Positions 11,161 to 25,025 of a stretch of DNA of 64,000 nt are shown here, in pieces. The stretch comes from Warburgia ugandensis (lineage: Eukaryota > Streptophyta > Magnoliopsida > Canellales > Canellaceae). Location of the stretch: the NCBI GenBank assembly GCA_035236585.1, contig CP141132.1, forward strand, positions 40,303,880-40,367,879. Direction: 5' to 3'. Positions within the stretch are counted from its first letter, which is position 1. The number at the start of each line of letters is the position of its first letter. The position numbers and the translations under genes are program-made. Under the pieces are notes generated by a model, which worked only from the letters and a program-made list of their open reading frames with translations, was not told the origin of the DNA and searched no databases.

Positions 11161-11299
11161 CCACCTTATGCAATAATAAAAGATAAATCAATTCAACTTG
11201 TCAACAACATACTAGGATTGGTTGTGCATCATTTAGCATATGACTAACAATTAGGTTGCTTCATATAGTTAGGGTTTCGTAAAAGAAAAGAAAAGAAAA

Positions 11300-12249
11300 C
11301 TCATTTGTTATATATAATGCAAAAAGTTGAGTACAAAGGCCTATCAAGAAGGAGATAGATTTCATAGATTAGATGCATCGATGGATAGGATAGATATTAT
11401 GAAAAGTCAATTACTTTGGATAATAGCTTTTACGTAAGATACACCACAACCTCAATATCATAATGACTATACCTACACTAAGCATTCCTATCCCACTCCT
11501 TCATTACCATCAAGCTCCAAATATAATGCATTCACATATCCTAGCACTAACTACTATCATGAGACAAATTATAACATATGGGCTAGGCATCATGAATAAC
11601 AATAATTTCAAGATTACCAATATCTAGAGGAAGCATAATGGTCCCACCTTGGTCAACATTACCATGATTATTCAAATTATCAGAGACAACCATCATGGTT
11701 TCAACTGGCCCAACTCTTTTTCAGTAGGAGTACCATCACATGAGTCATTTCCTCTACAAGAGGAGGAACAATCATTAGATGAGATGCAAAATATAGAACA
11801 TTTGTAACAACTTAGTGACTTATTTGATCAAAACCTTCCTACACATGAAAATGGGGCTAAGTTAATAAAATATATTAGCTTGGAGAGTGAAAGAACACTT
11901 GAAAGAATGTTGAGGTGGGAATTACCAACCTGCTGAACCTCAAAGTTTTTCACCAACCTTGACCATTGATATTGATAATTGGATGAAAATTTGTTATGAT
12001 AATTCTGACCCACAAAGTCCACAACCATCCTTAGAAACCTCTCACTCATATCTACTCGAGTCATGTCTTGCTGCTTGTTATGAGTATGATGAAGAGACTT
12101 CCATTGATGAAGAAAATGAAGCCATAGAAATGTCTAACCTAAATTCTTTAGAATTGTATCCTACTTATTTTTGTGAATTTGATGAAGACACATCCATTGA
12201 GGAGGTGAATAAGTTGTTGGATACTATACCTTTGATAGACAATTCTTAA
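11300..12249 (+). pseudogene. gag-like region of element B (degenerate)
   Basis: Conceptual translation is rich in Tyr, Gln, Pro, His and Ser (for example HYHDYSNYQRQPSWFQ) and turns acidic at the end. The last open stretch (11959-12249, 96 codons) contains DEETSIDEENE and a second FDEDTSIEE. The minus-strand relative C1 encodes DDEISIDEENE at the matching place, so both descend from one coding region. No nucleocapsid zinc knuckle was seen. Stops and frameshifts are frequent before 11959. The gag call rests on position after the leader and on composition; no family match can be claimed from reading alone. Confidence 0.55.
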
Positions 12250-14708
12250 TACAAGCTAGGGTAGGAACTTGTACAGAGGCTGAAATACAAATTTGAGACT
12301 TACAATTAGAAGATGTACCTAATTAGGACCTACCGACCTTATTTAAAAAGACATTAGATAGTAATATAGGCCCAATTTAAAACCTTACCTGTGCCCATGG
12401 AACACAAAGAAGAAAAGTCAGTTGATGTTCTAACCCTAAATCAACTTACCCTAGGCTATACATTAGAAGGTAATCAAGATTTAAGCTAAACCATGTCCAT
12501 GCCTCTAGTAATACATGAACAACCTTTTAGGGAAGTGCAGAGTAGTCTTATGCCCTAATTTTAGGAAAAAATAAGGGAGGAGGAAAAAGATGAACTAAGA
12601 ACGATGGTCATCGTCATCCCTCAATTTGTTAAAGAGGACAATTCACTTCTATATGGTCAAACACATTGCAATTTTATAGTAGTTCACACTGTCATTGTGT
12701 TACCACCACCTCAATTTTTGAAGATGGGTGATCATCAATATGATTCCCCACAACTCAAAATTGTGGTGGTCTATTGTATCTTAATGTTACCACCACCAAA
12801 AATCTCCAAGTGGAGGAAATATATAAACTACAAAGAGATTCATAAGTAGCATGAGAAATCTTGCCCGTTCATTGTTAGGGTTAGGATTAGGAAAAATTAG
12901 TTGACCTAACTAGGTCTAGGTTTGGAAAGTTAGTGGTTGAAGATGTTAAACTTAGCACTCAATGGGATGCAACTCAGGAATTGTTTTTAGATAGTGTCAT
13001 TGGTTTGCATTACCCATTCATCATTTAAGCAACCTATGTTACAAAACATTGAGGACAATGTTTAGTTGAAGTTGGGTGGTGTAGATATACATGAGAATTT
13101 TAACTTTTCTTGTATTTTTTAAATATTTTGAATTTTTTTTTTATAAGTCCTTTATAAAGATGAGAAGTTAGGTTTTCTAAATATTTAGCTATCTTACGAA
13201 CTTTAGCTTATTAAGAGAGTTGTATACAATTATTTCAAATTTTTATTCTTGTTCTAAAGTGTCTCATGAAAAATTAAACTCAAAACATTAATTGCACAAA
13301 ATAGCTATATATAGTTCAAATTGAAGAAAAAATATAACTTAGAGATTGTAATGAAGATCTATGGAGACTTATAACCCAAGTGAGATTTGAGCCATTCTTC
13401 CTTTTTTGAGCATTACACATAAATTTTCTTTAGAAACTATTAATTCTTAGTTGGTCTCATTATTCTTCATCTTGGTCAATTATTGAGAAATCACATATAA
13501 CGACACCATATATCTCTTAAATTTATCATCATTTTTAAGTCATATGAAACCTAAAAAATGATAGAGGCCATCCTTGGTAGACTTAAAGCCTTTAGCCTTC
13601 CCTATATTATTTTTCACTAGTTAGCCTTTTGATCCTTTAAATATAAACCTTTTTGTTGTTAACCAAATAATCTGTACCAATATTAAACCCCTATCATATA
13701 TCTATTACCCATTTGTTTTGAAAATATGTAGAGAAGATTGAAGAATATCTTGGAAAAAAGTATGAAAAACACAATTCAATAGATGAACATCATAAAGATT
13801 AAAAGGAAGAAAAAGTTTGAAAAGGCAACATATCAAGTCAAGTGAAATTAAAAGAAATAAAAGATAGCCAATGAAAAAAAAGAATGATCACTCTTGTAAA
13901 AGAAAAAAAATAAAAAAGTTGTGAATACACTAATAGAAGACCTTTACATATTTTCCAAATAACCTTTGTTTACCTCTATATCCATTCTTTTGATAACCAT
14001 TGTCTAAGCCTATGCTTCATCCTAATAGAAGTCCTAACTTGATCTTAGGAATAGTATGGCTTGGATATGGCTATAAATGAATAGAGAATTTGGTAGAGTG
14101 TAACATTCTTAGTAGTTGATGTCCTTTCATGAGACCATTGTCATTATTTCTAAGTTATTATTCTTCTATGTGAAATATGTGACATTTTGGAATCTGATGA
14201 ACACTATTCCACTCACATATTAATAAGATTAAAAGCTTTCTGAGTGTCAAGTATATCCTATGAGAATTGAAGTCAAAGCATACATTGGGATGGTAATTTA
14301 GGTTATATTTGACTTGAAAACTATAATTATATATTAGCTATAGCACACACTCACCTTCCAGAGTTTAATGAAATAATGGGATATCTTTAGAATAAGTGTA
14401 GAATTTTGAACCCTTCTATTCATCTTTATTAGCAAGCTAAGGTTAGGAACATAATATAAAATGGATAAAAGAAAAAGTGTTGTTTTCAAATGGATAAAGG
14501 ACATTCATAAAAATCTTTTGAGAATTTTGTAGTATATTCACTGCAAACCCTCACAAGGCCTAACTCATCCACTGGGGTTAACCTAAGGTTTTAAGGGCTT
14601 ATTGCAAGTGTTAAATGCAATCATGAGTACCTACAAAAGTGGGACTTTGTATCCATTTTTGTAAAATAAATTTTCACATGTTTTTATATGGACTAGAAAA
14701 ATTCTAAT
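12250..14708 (+). other. 3' internal region of element B, non-coding or decayed
   Basis: It contains 'acattgaggacaatgtttag' (about 13047-13066) followed by 'ttgaagttgggtgg', a pattern usually seen near the end of the coding part of Athila/Tat elements. C1 keeps the equivalent at about 52545-52575 on the minus strand. A purine-rich zone at about 13795-13915 also matches C1. No RT, RNase H or integrase motif was seen. Confidence 0.6.
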
Positions 14709-14717
14709 TGGGGGGTA
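14709..14717 (+). other. polypurine tract of element B
   Basis: TTGGGGGGTA-type run immediately before the TGATAAGTGCC LTR start. It marks the junction of the interior with the 3' LTR. Confidence 0.75.
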
Positions 14718-15098
14718 TGATAAGTGCCTATTTTTCGCATAAAAACCACCCAATTAGTTACCCATGCACACTAATTTTAAAGAATAAAATTAGGGGTTTT
14801 GAAAACAAAATTGTAACACATCCATTTTTTACGTAATGACTCCAAAATTTAATATTTTGTTGGTCTAGAGGCTAATCAAAAGAAAATATGTGATTAAACA
14901 TATTTTTCTAGGATTTAATTAGAGTTTTTAACTTTTTGTGGGAAACATGATGGTGAACTAATGACGGATATCTATCAGGATAAAAATGGAAGATCAAGAT
15001 GAAAAGACCTAGTCAAAGACTAAAAGTCATCATTTCAATATGAGATCAAGGATAATGATCATCTTTAGGACAAGCAATGGATGCAATTAGAGGAGCCA
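14718..15098 (+). repeat. 3' LTR of element B, first 381 bp only
   Basis: Alignable with the 5' LTR from its start to 'gcaattagaggagcca', where similarity stops abruptly and unrelated DNA (ctatcgatcgat) begins. The remaining about 2.1 kb of the LTR is lost, by deletion or by a later insertion. Confidence 0.8.
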
Positions 15099-16505
15099 CT
15101 ATCGATCGATAAAACATAGTCATGAATACTACATCAAAAATATCTGTAACAGATTGGAAGGTTCACTCCTAGAAGTTCCCCTATGTAAAAATAACTTGTA
15201 CTCTGGCTCAACTCATTAATCGATAACCAAATGAAGTAGTAGTACTAAAATAGCACTACCATCCTGCCACGAGCTTTAGTCTAATTCCCAAGAATGACTA
15301 AAATGTTAGTCAGTGTCCAAAAACATCATAACAGAGAATTTATGCATGTTTAGTGGGGCTGTCGTCAACCAATGCAACTACCACAACGGCTATGGATACC
15401 TAGCATAGTGTGATTTGAGGATGACCCTCATAAGGTTACCAAACCACCCTAGGAGTACTCTGTGATGCATACTCCTAAAACAAAACCCTAGATAAGGGTA
15501 GTAACTAGCCAGAGGTCAGGGACTAGTTTGTACCTCCTAGCATAGTTCCATGAGTCTTGTAAATGCCCCATGACTTGGGGACTTATAAATACCCATACCA
15601 TTACCAAATCATAGAAGTCGAAGTTCAAAAACAAAATAGAGATGCGACTTGCTCACTTGTTCATCAAATCACGTAAGATCCATATCAAAACTTCTTTCTA
15701 TCACCAAGATGAAAGGGTTTCATGTCCATGCCAAAAACTAGGTCAATATGTGTCATATTGCCTTTCACATTTCTTTTCAGTAAAAAAACCAGAGTCATCT
15801 TAGATGCTCCCTTCTTATGGCATTTCAATGCAAATCCTTGCAAATCTTTTCAAAGCATTCTTTTTTAATAATTTTCTATGCAATTCATTTCAAGAATTTT
15901 TGAGTCTTTTATTTTCCATTACTTTTTTGATGCACTAATTTTTGCTGATTTCTAAGCATTTACTTTTCTATGTTCTTTTCAAAGGCAGGGATCCTTCAAT
16001 GACAAAGTCAACTATAGTAAAAGTGTAGTTTTAAATGAGTTTTTACACAATGGATCTATCAATCCTAGCATTCACATGATGTACACAATGCTACTAACCA
16101 TAGCATTCAATTTCATTCTTAATGCATTAACATAGAATGCCTAATGCTCTTACATAGTATAAATCAAATAGCATGCCATGTAAAATATACATGGAGTAAA
16201 TAGAGCATTCCATAGTATCACTATGGCATTAACATTTCCATGGTTTCATCATACCATTCAAGTACATATGCATAACATGAGTATATCATAGCATTTCATT
16301 GGCATCTCATTCTAATGGTTCCTTATACAACATTTATACAACAAAAACATGCCAATGTACATGTTACCCTTTAGGGTTTCCATAACCCATACCATGGCAA
16401 CAAGCAACATTTCATAGCTTCACACAATCTCTCAAATAACACACTTATGACTAGTATTTAGAATTGTTTAGGCATTCCTTATTCTCATTATGTTATTAAC
16501 ATGCC
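15099..16505. other. unassigned repetitive DNA, possibly an LTR fragment
   Basis: No protein motif on either strand. A TATAAATA word at 15584-15591 sits in a context like an LTR promoter ('gggacttataaataccc'). The stretch 16080-16330 is rich in 'catagcatt', 'atgcat' and 'accat' words. The DNA continues on the other side of A2 at 21245. Confidence 0.4.
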
Positions 16506-16510
16506 CTTCC
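16506..16510 (+). repeat. left target-site duplication of A2
   Basis: CTTCC, repeated exactly at 21245-21249 after the TTATTACA end of A2. Confidence 0.9.
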
Positions 16511-16915
16511 TGTGATGACCTAGGTTTTTGTAACATGTTTTGTAATATATTTTGAAAGGCAGGGCCCTTAAGAGTGTAAAAATTTTTTGCAAAACAAAGC
16601 AGTGGAAATTCTTTTCTTTAGAACTTGTTTTGAAAACCCAAGTCACCACTTCATACATAACATAAGTACAATTTGTGTACAAAATAAAATTCCATTGAAG
16701 GAATATACTTTTATTAAACTCCCAGGATCCATCCAGTGGTTCACAATATAGCCAAATATATTACAGTACTTGTCCAAATTACATAATCCAAAACTCAAGC
16801 TCACCAACAATAAAACTCTCAACAAAGAAAAATACATGTCTTCAAGGGTATACCTTGAAGATTATTCTCTTCAAGTCTTCTATAGTCTTCAGCTCCTAAC
16901 TCTCCTTCCTTGTAT

Positions 16916-16946
16916 CTGAGATATTGCAACATTTACAATATCTCAG
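16916..16946 (-). other. conserved hairpin in A2
   Basis: Fifteen-base arms (CTGAGATATTG...) with one mismatch, which in sense RNA is a U-G wobble. The loop is very short because of a local deletion. It lies 405 bp from the A2 terminus. Confidence 0.85.
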
Positions 16947-18419
16947 CAAGCAATGCTTGGTAGGGGATTCAAGAAGCATAATAATTGACAATGTAATTCC
17001 AATACATCATAATCTCATTATCCTTAAACATACTCTTTACTTTGTAAGTTATGTATATCTATATACACACATACCCTTCATGGGTAAACCAGTTAAATTT
17101 GTAAAAGTAGTCAAATATCATTCCCAACTAAGCTGATCAATTCTCTTCATTTTGAGAATTTAGTATTACAGCTAATCTTATACTGGGAATTTCCCTTCTT
17201 GGGAAATATTGGTAATATACAATTACCTAGCATTTCATTATGCTACAACATAAGGCATTTCACTATGCCTATTCTCATATGCATCATAGTGCAAAATAAT
17301 CAGAAAGGTTGCTATGCTATAGTCTGATCTGTACTAGTGCGCTCGGATAACTGCCCTGTTCACCATTGATACCATGGTAGAAAATATTATGTCACTGACC
17401 GTATGGGGGGGCAAGACATTCATAGTGGTGGCCTTCCCATAATTGCCACCACCCGACTTTTAGCCTCTCATAGGGCAAGGTATCATCATATCATCAAATT
17501 TCAAGGAGCGGGTGGCCAAACCCTCATAACACCTCTAGAAATAGCATTCCCCTAGGCTTATGCCTATTAAAACAAACTCACAAGCCTCCATGCTTGTATG
17601 TAAAATAGATTTCATATATATCAGACCATATGTCTATTTACTTAGGGCTGAAATATTTTCTAGTTCCCTATTCACTTATAGTTTAGTCCTTAACCACCTT
17701 ATATGTGTTTGGTTGGATCATAAGGTTTTCAAGAGATTTAATACAAGTATTAACATTAGTCTTGTCAACATAAGATCATGAGTACAATCATGTATATCTC
17801 ATGTAAATGCATTCATCAAATCCTCCTACCTTTAAGGAGTGATCTCTTTTCCCCAAATCTTCCATGATCCTGACTGATGTATATGATCTGTACATCCATA
17901 CGTATTGTCAATATATAAATTATGAACCATCCTATTGATCACTAGATCTGATGTTTAGAATGATCTTTAGATCATTCATATCTAAGTATTTTTCTATCTC
18001 TAAGTCTTTGTATGTCCATCTCCTTTATCTTGATCTTTCATGGATCCATTGATTGACAATTTACACATGTTGATAAAGATCAAGGTCCTAGATCTTCTAT
18101 CATCTAGTTCTTCTTTGATCTAAGTTCAGTTATTGGATCATCCCTGTGGAGGATGATCTTGGTTTTCTTCCTTGAATTATCTTTGATCAAGGGTTTGGAT
18201 CATCTAATCTAATGAACTATAACAAGCATACTAATAAACATTCATACTAAGTACAATATAGTATTCTTATTCTTATTGTTCTTGATCATCCAAGATCTAA
18301 TGGATCTTGTTTGATCATCCTTATCTTACTTATTGTTTTTATTAAGGTTAGGTAATTTACTAACCTTTTATGCTCTTATTATTATTATTCAACCAGTTAA
18401 TGTGCTGGTTGAAGGTAAC

Positions 18420-18800
18420 TTATTCAAGCCTAAATCTAGGCTGCTCCTCTTATTTCCAATTGGCTAAGGCTTACTAGCTGAATGGGTGAACACAAAGTGG
18501 TTACTTCAATCCTCATGTAATGAGGTGTTTAGACCTCACAAACGTCAACGAAAGGTAGGGGAAGTGCGAGGGTCTATTAGATAACCCCCTTAACCGCTAT
18601 GTTCATTATTCACTAGAATGACCATAGCTCAACCTTTCATAAGATTTCAGTAAGCATGTTTACCCTAAATACTCTTTCTAATGGATTTTAATTAAGTCTA
18701 TGAATATTTATAATGTCATTCATGGGGTTTATTATTCTTCTCTTAGTTTGGGCCAAGGATTTGATAATCCTTATATTGTCTTACTAACTATAGCCCTTAC
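18420..18800 (-). repeat. shared GAGG module, copy in A2
   Basis: The 27-nt core is at 18511-18537 (cctcatgtaatgagg on the plus strand, then 'tgtttagacctc'). Same flanking words and order as in A1. Confidence 0.75.
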
Positions 18801-20639
18801 TAATTAAATCCAAAGTACTCCATTCTCATTTGTGTCATGAAACTCTACTTTCTCATTAGAATACATTTTTGATGTTTTATGCTCTTTATCTCATAACAAG
18901 TAGATCTACTAATAACATTTAACCATAAATGAATTATAAATTCAAAGCATAAAACTACATAATTTAACACTTAATGATAATGAGACAAGGTACTTAAAAT
19001 TACTCTAACATGATTTCCAACTAATATACCTTAATAACTCAATTTAAACTAACATGGAGTTAAGGTATAATCTCATACTAGCGTATAAACTTATATGAAA
19101 TTCTAGCATGGTCCTAAGTTAGAATGGCATGAAATCATACTAAAGTGCCCCTAAGATAATTAAATCTAGCACCTTATGATAACAATGAAATCACATATCA
19201 TGCTAAAGTCTAAATGTTATACTAGCATGCTTTATAACATAATCATAGTTAAAATGCTATTATATAAAATGAAACTAATTACATTAACATTTTTAGAAAC
19301 CTTTACTTATGATCCAACCATTAGATCTTAGATCTTTTCCTTTGATTAAGGGTATTAGTTATATTTAGGGGATTTTCTTTATTAAGGTCCAAAGATCATA
19401 TTGATCCATTTTTGTCATAATCCATCCATGATTTATTGGATTTCATTATATCAACATTCATTTTATCCATCCCAAGGATCTGATCACACTTGATCTCATT
19501 GATCAAGTGGGTCCCTTTGTATTTTTAGGGTTTTTCTACCATAATGGGTAGATCCCTTAATATATCTCATATATGTCCAAATAAACCATAGATCTCACTT
19601 TATTTCAATAGTATATCATTATTGAAATATATTTTCAACATCTGATCATCTTAGATCTTGAAGATCTAGGTAATTAGAAACTTATTTCTTTAATACAGAA
19701 AGTTTTTAATGAATATTATATCCATTTTATCATTTCATCAGAAAATAGAGATTTTAAGATTTCCATAGCTTCTTTCTGATCTCAATTTGGAGTTCAGATG
19801 ACTTCAGAATGTGCTTTGGAAGTTCACAGTCCTTCCTACGGCCTGGATTTGATCTGGGCCCAAGGAACGGACAGCCCAGATTAGTCGAGCGGAACGAGTC
19901 TATTCGTCAGGCGTATCCACTGCGATGAAATGTGGAAGCTCCTGCATGGGGCATCCATGGACGTGCGCGGGATGTCGTCCGTCTGATCAGGAGATCGAAC
20001 AGTCCATTTGGACCGTCCAATCAATCCCTTCTCAATTGAGGGACCAAACCTTCTCAAATCATTGTGAAATTTCTACCCTAGGGGTTTTGGACCCTTATGG
20101 ATCTATGGTGCAGTTAGATTTTTCATCTGAGTACTTCATCATCCTAAATTAAGGGTTCTGGTATTTACTTTATTTTTACCTTTTTATTACCAAAATAAAT
20201 TACAGTAAACTAAAAATTACATAAACCAGTAGTAAACATCTATATAAAGTATTCCCATGTAGCTGATTGGAAAAAAAAACTTTGTTTATGTGTCCAATTT
20301 AAAAGAAAGACCCTTTGATGAAGATATGGCCTAAGATCCACCTTTCTTGCAAATTTTCGTTGTTTAAACCGTTGGATCTTGAAATTTCTTTAGGGGTTTT
20401 GTATATAAGATATGGTGGGAAGTTTTGGATGGTGAAATTGATGAAATTAGGTAAGGAACAGAGTACCTAATTGATTTTAGGTCTCTTGTTCCAATCTAAA
20501 AAGAAAAAGAAATTGAAAAGAGAGATATCTCTTAGAAATTTTGGGTTTTTGGGGAGGGATCTTGCTCTAATTTTTTAGGGAGAGTGAAGAAAATTTCGTG
20601 GGGATTTTATAAGCATTTTTGGAGGGTTTTTCAGGGTTG

Positions 20640-20647
20640 TATTTATA
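20640..20647 (-). promoter_or_regulatory. TATA box of A2
   Basis: CCTATAAATACAA on the minus strand, colinear with the boxes of A1 and A5. Confidence 0.7.
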
Positions 20648-21249
20648 GGCATTTTGGTCCTTTTTTCATGATTATAATATTTAATTTTTTTATTATTAAA
20701 TGGCATGAAGGTCTCCCATGCTCCATTATTTCTTCCCCATGCTCCATTTTTCTTCCCCAAGACCAGCTGGTATTTGTTGACCCATGAATTCACGTGGGTT
20801 GCTCATAAGATTCATTTTTGGGTCCCTTGTGGGCCCCATGTGGGCCCCACATGGTATAAAAAGACCGTTTTGCCATTTATGTATAAAATTTTGGGTTTTA
20901 TTCCCATGATCTCGGATTTGAGTGTACTTAGTGGTGTTGGATTCGTATTTCTCAATACATTCTAAATTTTGATGTCTCATATTTTGATTTTTGGGTAAAA
21001 TTACTATTTTACCCTTTTGTCCAAGAAATGAAGAAACTTAAGGATTTTTCATTCGAATTTAGAATTTGTCTTGCTTACAGTCATTTTGAAGGGTTTGCTA
21101 ATTTAATTTCAATTTTATATGTCTTATTATTTGATTATACTTTTATAAAAAGTATATTCTAAATAACCCTAATATTTCAGCCCGAAATATCTGAAACTCA
21201 AACTTTAATTTTCTCAATCAATTACAAAAATTGGGGTTATTACACTTCC

Positions 21250-24200
21250 CAAGGCATTTTTAGTGTGCATGATCATTTGTTTACATTAAGTAGCCATTCT
21301 TTAGTTCTATGTGCTATTAGGGCATTTCGATTCACTGTCTTTGGAGTTCATGTTATTAGTCATATATCTTCATTTTTAGTCCTTAGAAAAGGGTCTAGAT
21401 TTATGTTTCTAATGTATGACCCAATCATCAAAGGTTTATATGTCACCTAGGCTCAAACTCTCCATAAGGTGGCTTCGGGTTCTAATTCCATTTCTACCTA
21501 GTTTGGTTGAGATATTCATGCCTTGACAACTCCCTCCTAACATTCTTCTTAATGATGTTATCATTAGGTAAGGCCTTATGGTCCAACATCTCATGTCACA
21601 ATTGGTAACATGGTAGTGAGCTACACCGAACCCATACTTTGTGGTTTTTCTAGCTCAATTCCACAGCACTATTGGGTGCACCTTTCACGTAGTGCCCTAT
21701 GCAAGGCCTTATGGTCCAACATCTCATGCTACATCCTTACTATTTAAGCTTTATTCAAATAATAATGTCAATTAGTAACATATACAGCCATGTGGCACTT
21801 CAAATGGTTCTTTCATACATGGATATTTGGTAGCTCATATGTCCCTAAAGGTTTCCCTTGGGTTCCACCTCACAAAAATTCATTATTTTAGTGGTTTTAA
21901 CTTAGGATTCATGATTCAATTAGTGGACTTTGTTAGCATTATGAGTGTGCTTATGATTAGTCAAATTTCCAAGTCTCAAACATCTTTAACTACTATCCAA
22001 AATAGTGGACTTACTAGTATCATTTTCTGCAGTGAATGTAGAAAAGAGTCCAACCCATAGATCTTAAGTTAACTTGAAAATGGCCATTACCATTCATAAA
22101 TCGCCCGAACTACAGGTGGTTTTATCCACTAATCATTTCCATAGATATGGTCCATTTTCCATGGTCTAAAGTTTATCCATTGTTCAAACTTCTAAACTTT
22201 TCATTAGAGTGATTTTGATGTTTGTTATTCAAAGATCTTTCCATTTCACCTTTCTAAATGATATGAAACTCTTTAATTTCATATATCTAGTGAGAATTTT
22301 CCCTCCAAAATCATACCATGCCAATGTGGTATTCAATCCCATACTTGGGTTTCTAACACACTTCCATGGCACTCTTAAGCATTTCAATATGCTTCTTAGA
22401 AAAATTTATTCTTCAGTAATGTAGTCCTAATTGTCCACCTATTGGCTTACTTTAGTACTAAATTTGTTCTCAAGATCTCATGGTTCTTAAATCTCCCTTT
22501 TAACCATTCAAAGTTCTCTTTCAACATACATGTTAGTGATGCTTCAAATTGCTAGGAAACAATAGGTTTTAAGATGGCCCAATTAGGTGCAGTTCCTATT
22601 GTATTTATTGAGGGAGAATAGAACACACTAATGTGCTAAAAAATCCCCCATGGTTTTCCTCTCTTTTAGATGACTTCTAGTAGGAATTATGTAGGTGTCA
22701 TTTCTACAAAATTGTATAAAATGAAATTTTCTAGTGAGATGCAAAACAGGTAAAAACAAGAGGATTTTTATGATCCATCATAGTCATACACTACTTAAAT
22801 TATCGATGATCATAAAATTTCCCCACTTGATTGTCCAATTTTAATTGTGAATCTACCCAATTCCTAGCCAAAAATTAGGCCCAAAAGTGGGGCCATTTCA
22901 CCTCTTCCTTGCATCTGATATCTTTGCAAAATTTTCCCTCAATCCATGTGCTATTAGTACATAAGATGTTATGCTAAAGAAACATTCAAATATCCAACTA
23001 CATATAGCCATATAACAGTAGGTACAACACGCATCTTCTAGACTCAAAATGACATTTCTGAAGAGAGGGTCATTTCCATGGCTTAGTTTCAAGAGAATTC
23101 AACCCCACGCATACTTGTTTCAATAGAAATCTCTTGTCACATATCCATGACATGAAATCATACATAAAAGTATTAATATTCCTAGCATAAACCAAAACAT
23201 TAAATGGCAGAAGAACAAGTGACATTTCAGCAACACATGCATTGGTTACAAATGCTTCCAACGGTCCAAAACACATCTTGAATTTGATTTTTATGCAAGA
23301 TAACCTCACTTCAAGAGATTCCTTAGATGTTTGATGTGTTTCAGCTTTAAATCATGTAGCTTTTCAAGATTTCTTTTGACTGTCCAACAGTCGCAACATG
23401 TTGTACACTATAAACTCAAATCTTCCTTCACTAGATCTCCTCCCTTCTCTTCTTCTCCTTCTCCTTTTCTTCTTCCTCTCCTCCACCCTGGTTTCTCTCT
23501 TCCTCCCTCTTGTTTTTCTTTCCCTCTTATTTCACTTCCCTTCACTCAAAGCAAGAGCATCACTTTATATGATGCATTTTTTTCTTGTAAATGGCTCCCA
23601 CCATCACTCCCCATGTTGACTTGGGTTGAGTGTTTAGGCTGCAAAATTCAGATGCCCATGCCCCATCATTATAGTAGATTCCTAACTTGTTTTTAATTGA
23701 TTTCATGGGCTGGTTTTTCTACATTTCAAGCTTGTGCCCACTACATACAGGTATCTTTTTTGCTGGCCAGGGTGTTTTTGGTCAAGGCAGTTAACTCACA
23801 CTCCAAGCTACTTACTTGGTTGAGTGATGGTAGCTCCCTAGGCTCTACACCTCATCATTTCACTTGGGTTCCCCTTTGCCCATATGGCAACAATGTAGCT
23901 AAGGGAGAGATTAGTTGAGTTTCATCATATATTTTCAATGGCCTTTAGTACTAAATCTCACATGCTATTAGCATGCTATACTAGATACTATTTTAGCCCT
24001 TTAATAGAGTATGTGCTATTAATTAGCATACAAAGCTGTCATCTTGACCAGCCATCATGCATACAAATCTTATCCTCCCTAACTTATGATGTTTTATCAA
24101 TAATCATATAAGTTATATGGCATTCATTATGACATGGGATGGCTGCCATCTTGTATGGCATAGCCTCCCTTTTTACATTTTGGGTTGAGTCTCATTGTTT

Positions 24201-25025
24201 CATATATTCTTCTAACTACCCAAGCATAGTTGGTGGTCCCATGCATCTACAGTCATATATTTATACTTCAATGGTACTCTCACTCTTATATTACATTTAT
24301 GTATTTCGTCCCTTGCTTTATAAGTTAGTACTTATGATGTTCTAATCCTTTATAATTCCCTTTGCTATTATGTCATATTTCTTAACATTACTCAACACTA
24401 ATACCTAGGCTACGCTATGGTTGTTTTATATGATAATCACCTACCTTTCATCTTAGCCACTTAAACAAAGTAATTGATTTTGTAGTTCTACCTTACTTTT
24501 ATGGGCCTTACAAGCATAGGTGTATTTCCTTCTCATCTAAGTGAAGGTACTTAAGTGTCCATATACTATGTTATGGACCTTACACTATATAGTAGCTGAC
24601 CATCATACTTATACATAGATGTATGTACTTAGGTATTCACTTTAGCCCTTTCATTTCATCGAACCTCATTATCCTTAGGTCCATCTCATCTTAGGCCCAG
24701 GTAAGGAGTTTGATTATCTAATCATGTCTCTCATGTAAACCTTACATTGTACATCATATGGGTTAAGTTTCCTTCCTTTTTAGGTGCTTCCTATCATTCA
24801 TCCTTCATAATTTGTTCCAACTGATATTATTTACAATATTATTTGTATTTCCCTAATCTTTCATGCTAAATTCATTGAATCAATTTATTGGACTTTCACT
24901 TGTCATCATGATGGATAATTTATTATTTGATCTCAAATGACCCTATAAAAAAGGTCTTGAAGAAAAAGTAAATATACCTCCTTTTTAGATAATATAATCA
25001 AATTAATAAATTGACTATATTACAT
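21250..25025. other. unassigned repetitive DNA with a pyrimidine tract
   Basis: No recognisable protein on either strand. 'aaggccttatggtccaac' is repeated at 21570 and 21713 (143 bp apart). At about 23435-23560 the plus strand is a long CT-rich run (cttcttctccttctcc...) that creates a spurious open frame at 23331-23696. By position it may belong to the LTR of the minus-strand gypsy remnant that ends at 25111, but this could not be shown. Confidence 0.4.

Larger units (their letters stand above)
2478..15098 (+). mobile_element. element B: Athila/Tat-like gag-only LTR retrotransposon, split by unit A1
   Basis: The order is 5' LTR, Athila/Tat-type primer site, leader, degenerate gag-like region, polypurine tract and the first about 380 bp of the 3' LTR. 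After removing A1 and one target duplication the interior is about 4.6 kb, and no protease, RT, RNase H or integrase motif was found in it, so B looks non-autonomous (LARD-like). Its relative C1 on the minus strand has the same layout and nearly the same LTR length (about 2.5 kb). The 3' LTR is cut off at 15098. The class rests on the primer site and LTR start and on the similarity to C1, which lies beside an Athila/Tat RNase H fragment. Confidence 0.75.
16511..21244 (-). mobile_element. unit A2: solo-LTR-like element, 4734 bp
   Basis: Plus-strand ends TGTGATGACCTAGG and GGGGTTATTACA, flanked by CTTCC on both sides. It is colinear with A1 throughout (hairpin, GATC-rich tract, GAGG module at about 18420-18800, 'ctatttctgatctcaatttggagttc'-type block, TATA box). 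The two termini are imperfect mirror images over about 23 nt: both read TGTRATRACC from outside, then TTTTTGTAA. It has no interior coding DNA and no second LTR. Confidence 0.88.

Noticed and set aside
23331-23696. 121-codon open frame, possible secreted protein
   Set aside because: The hydrophobic Ser/Pro/Phe/Leu composition comes from a CT-rich tract; another frame is open over the same run. No homology or gene context was recognised.
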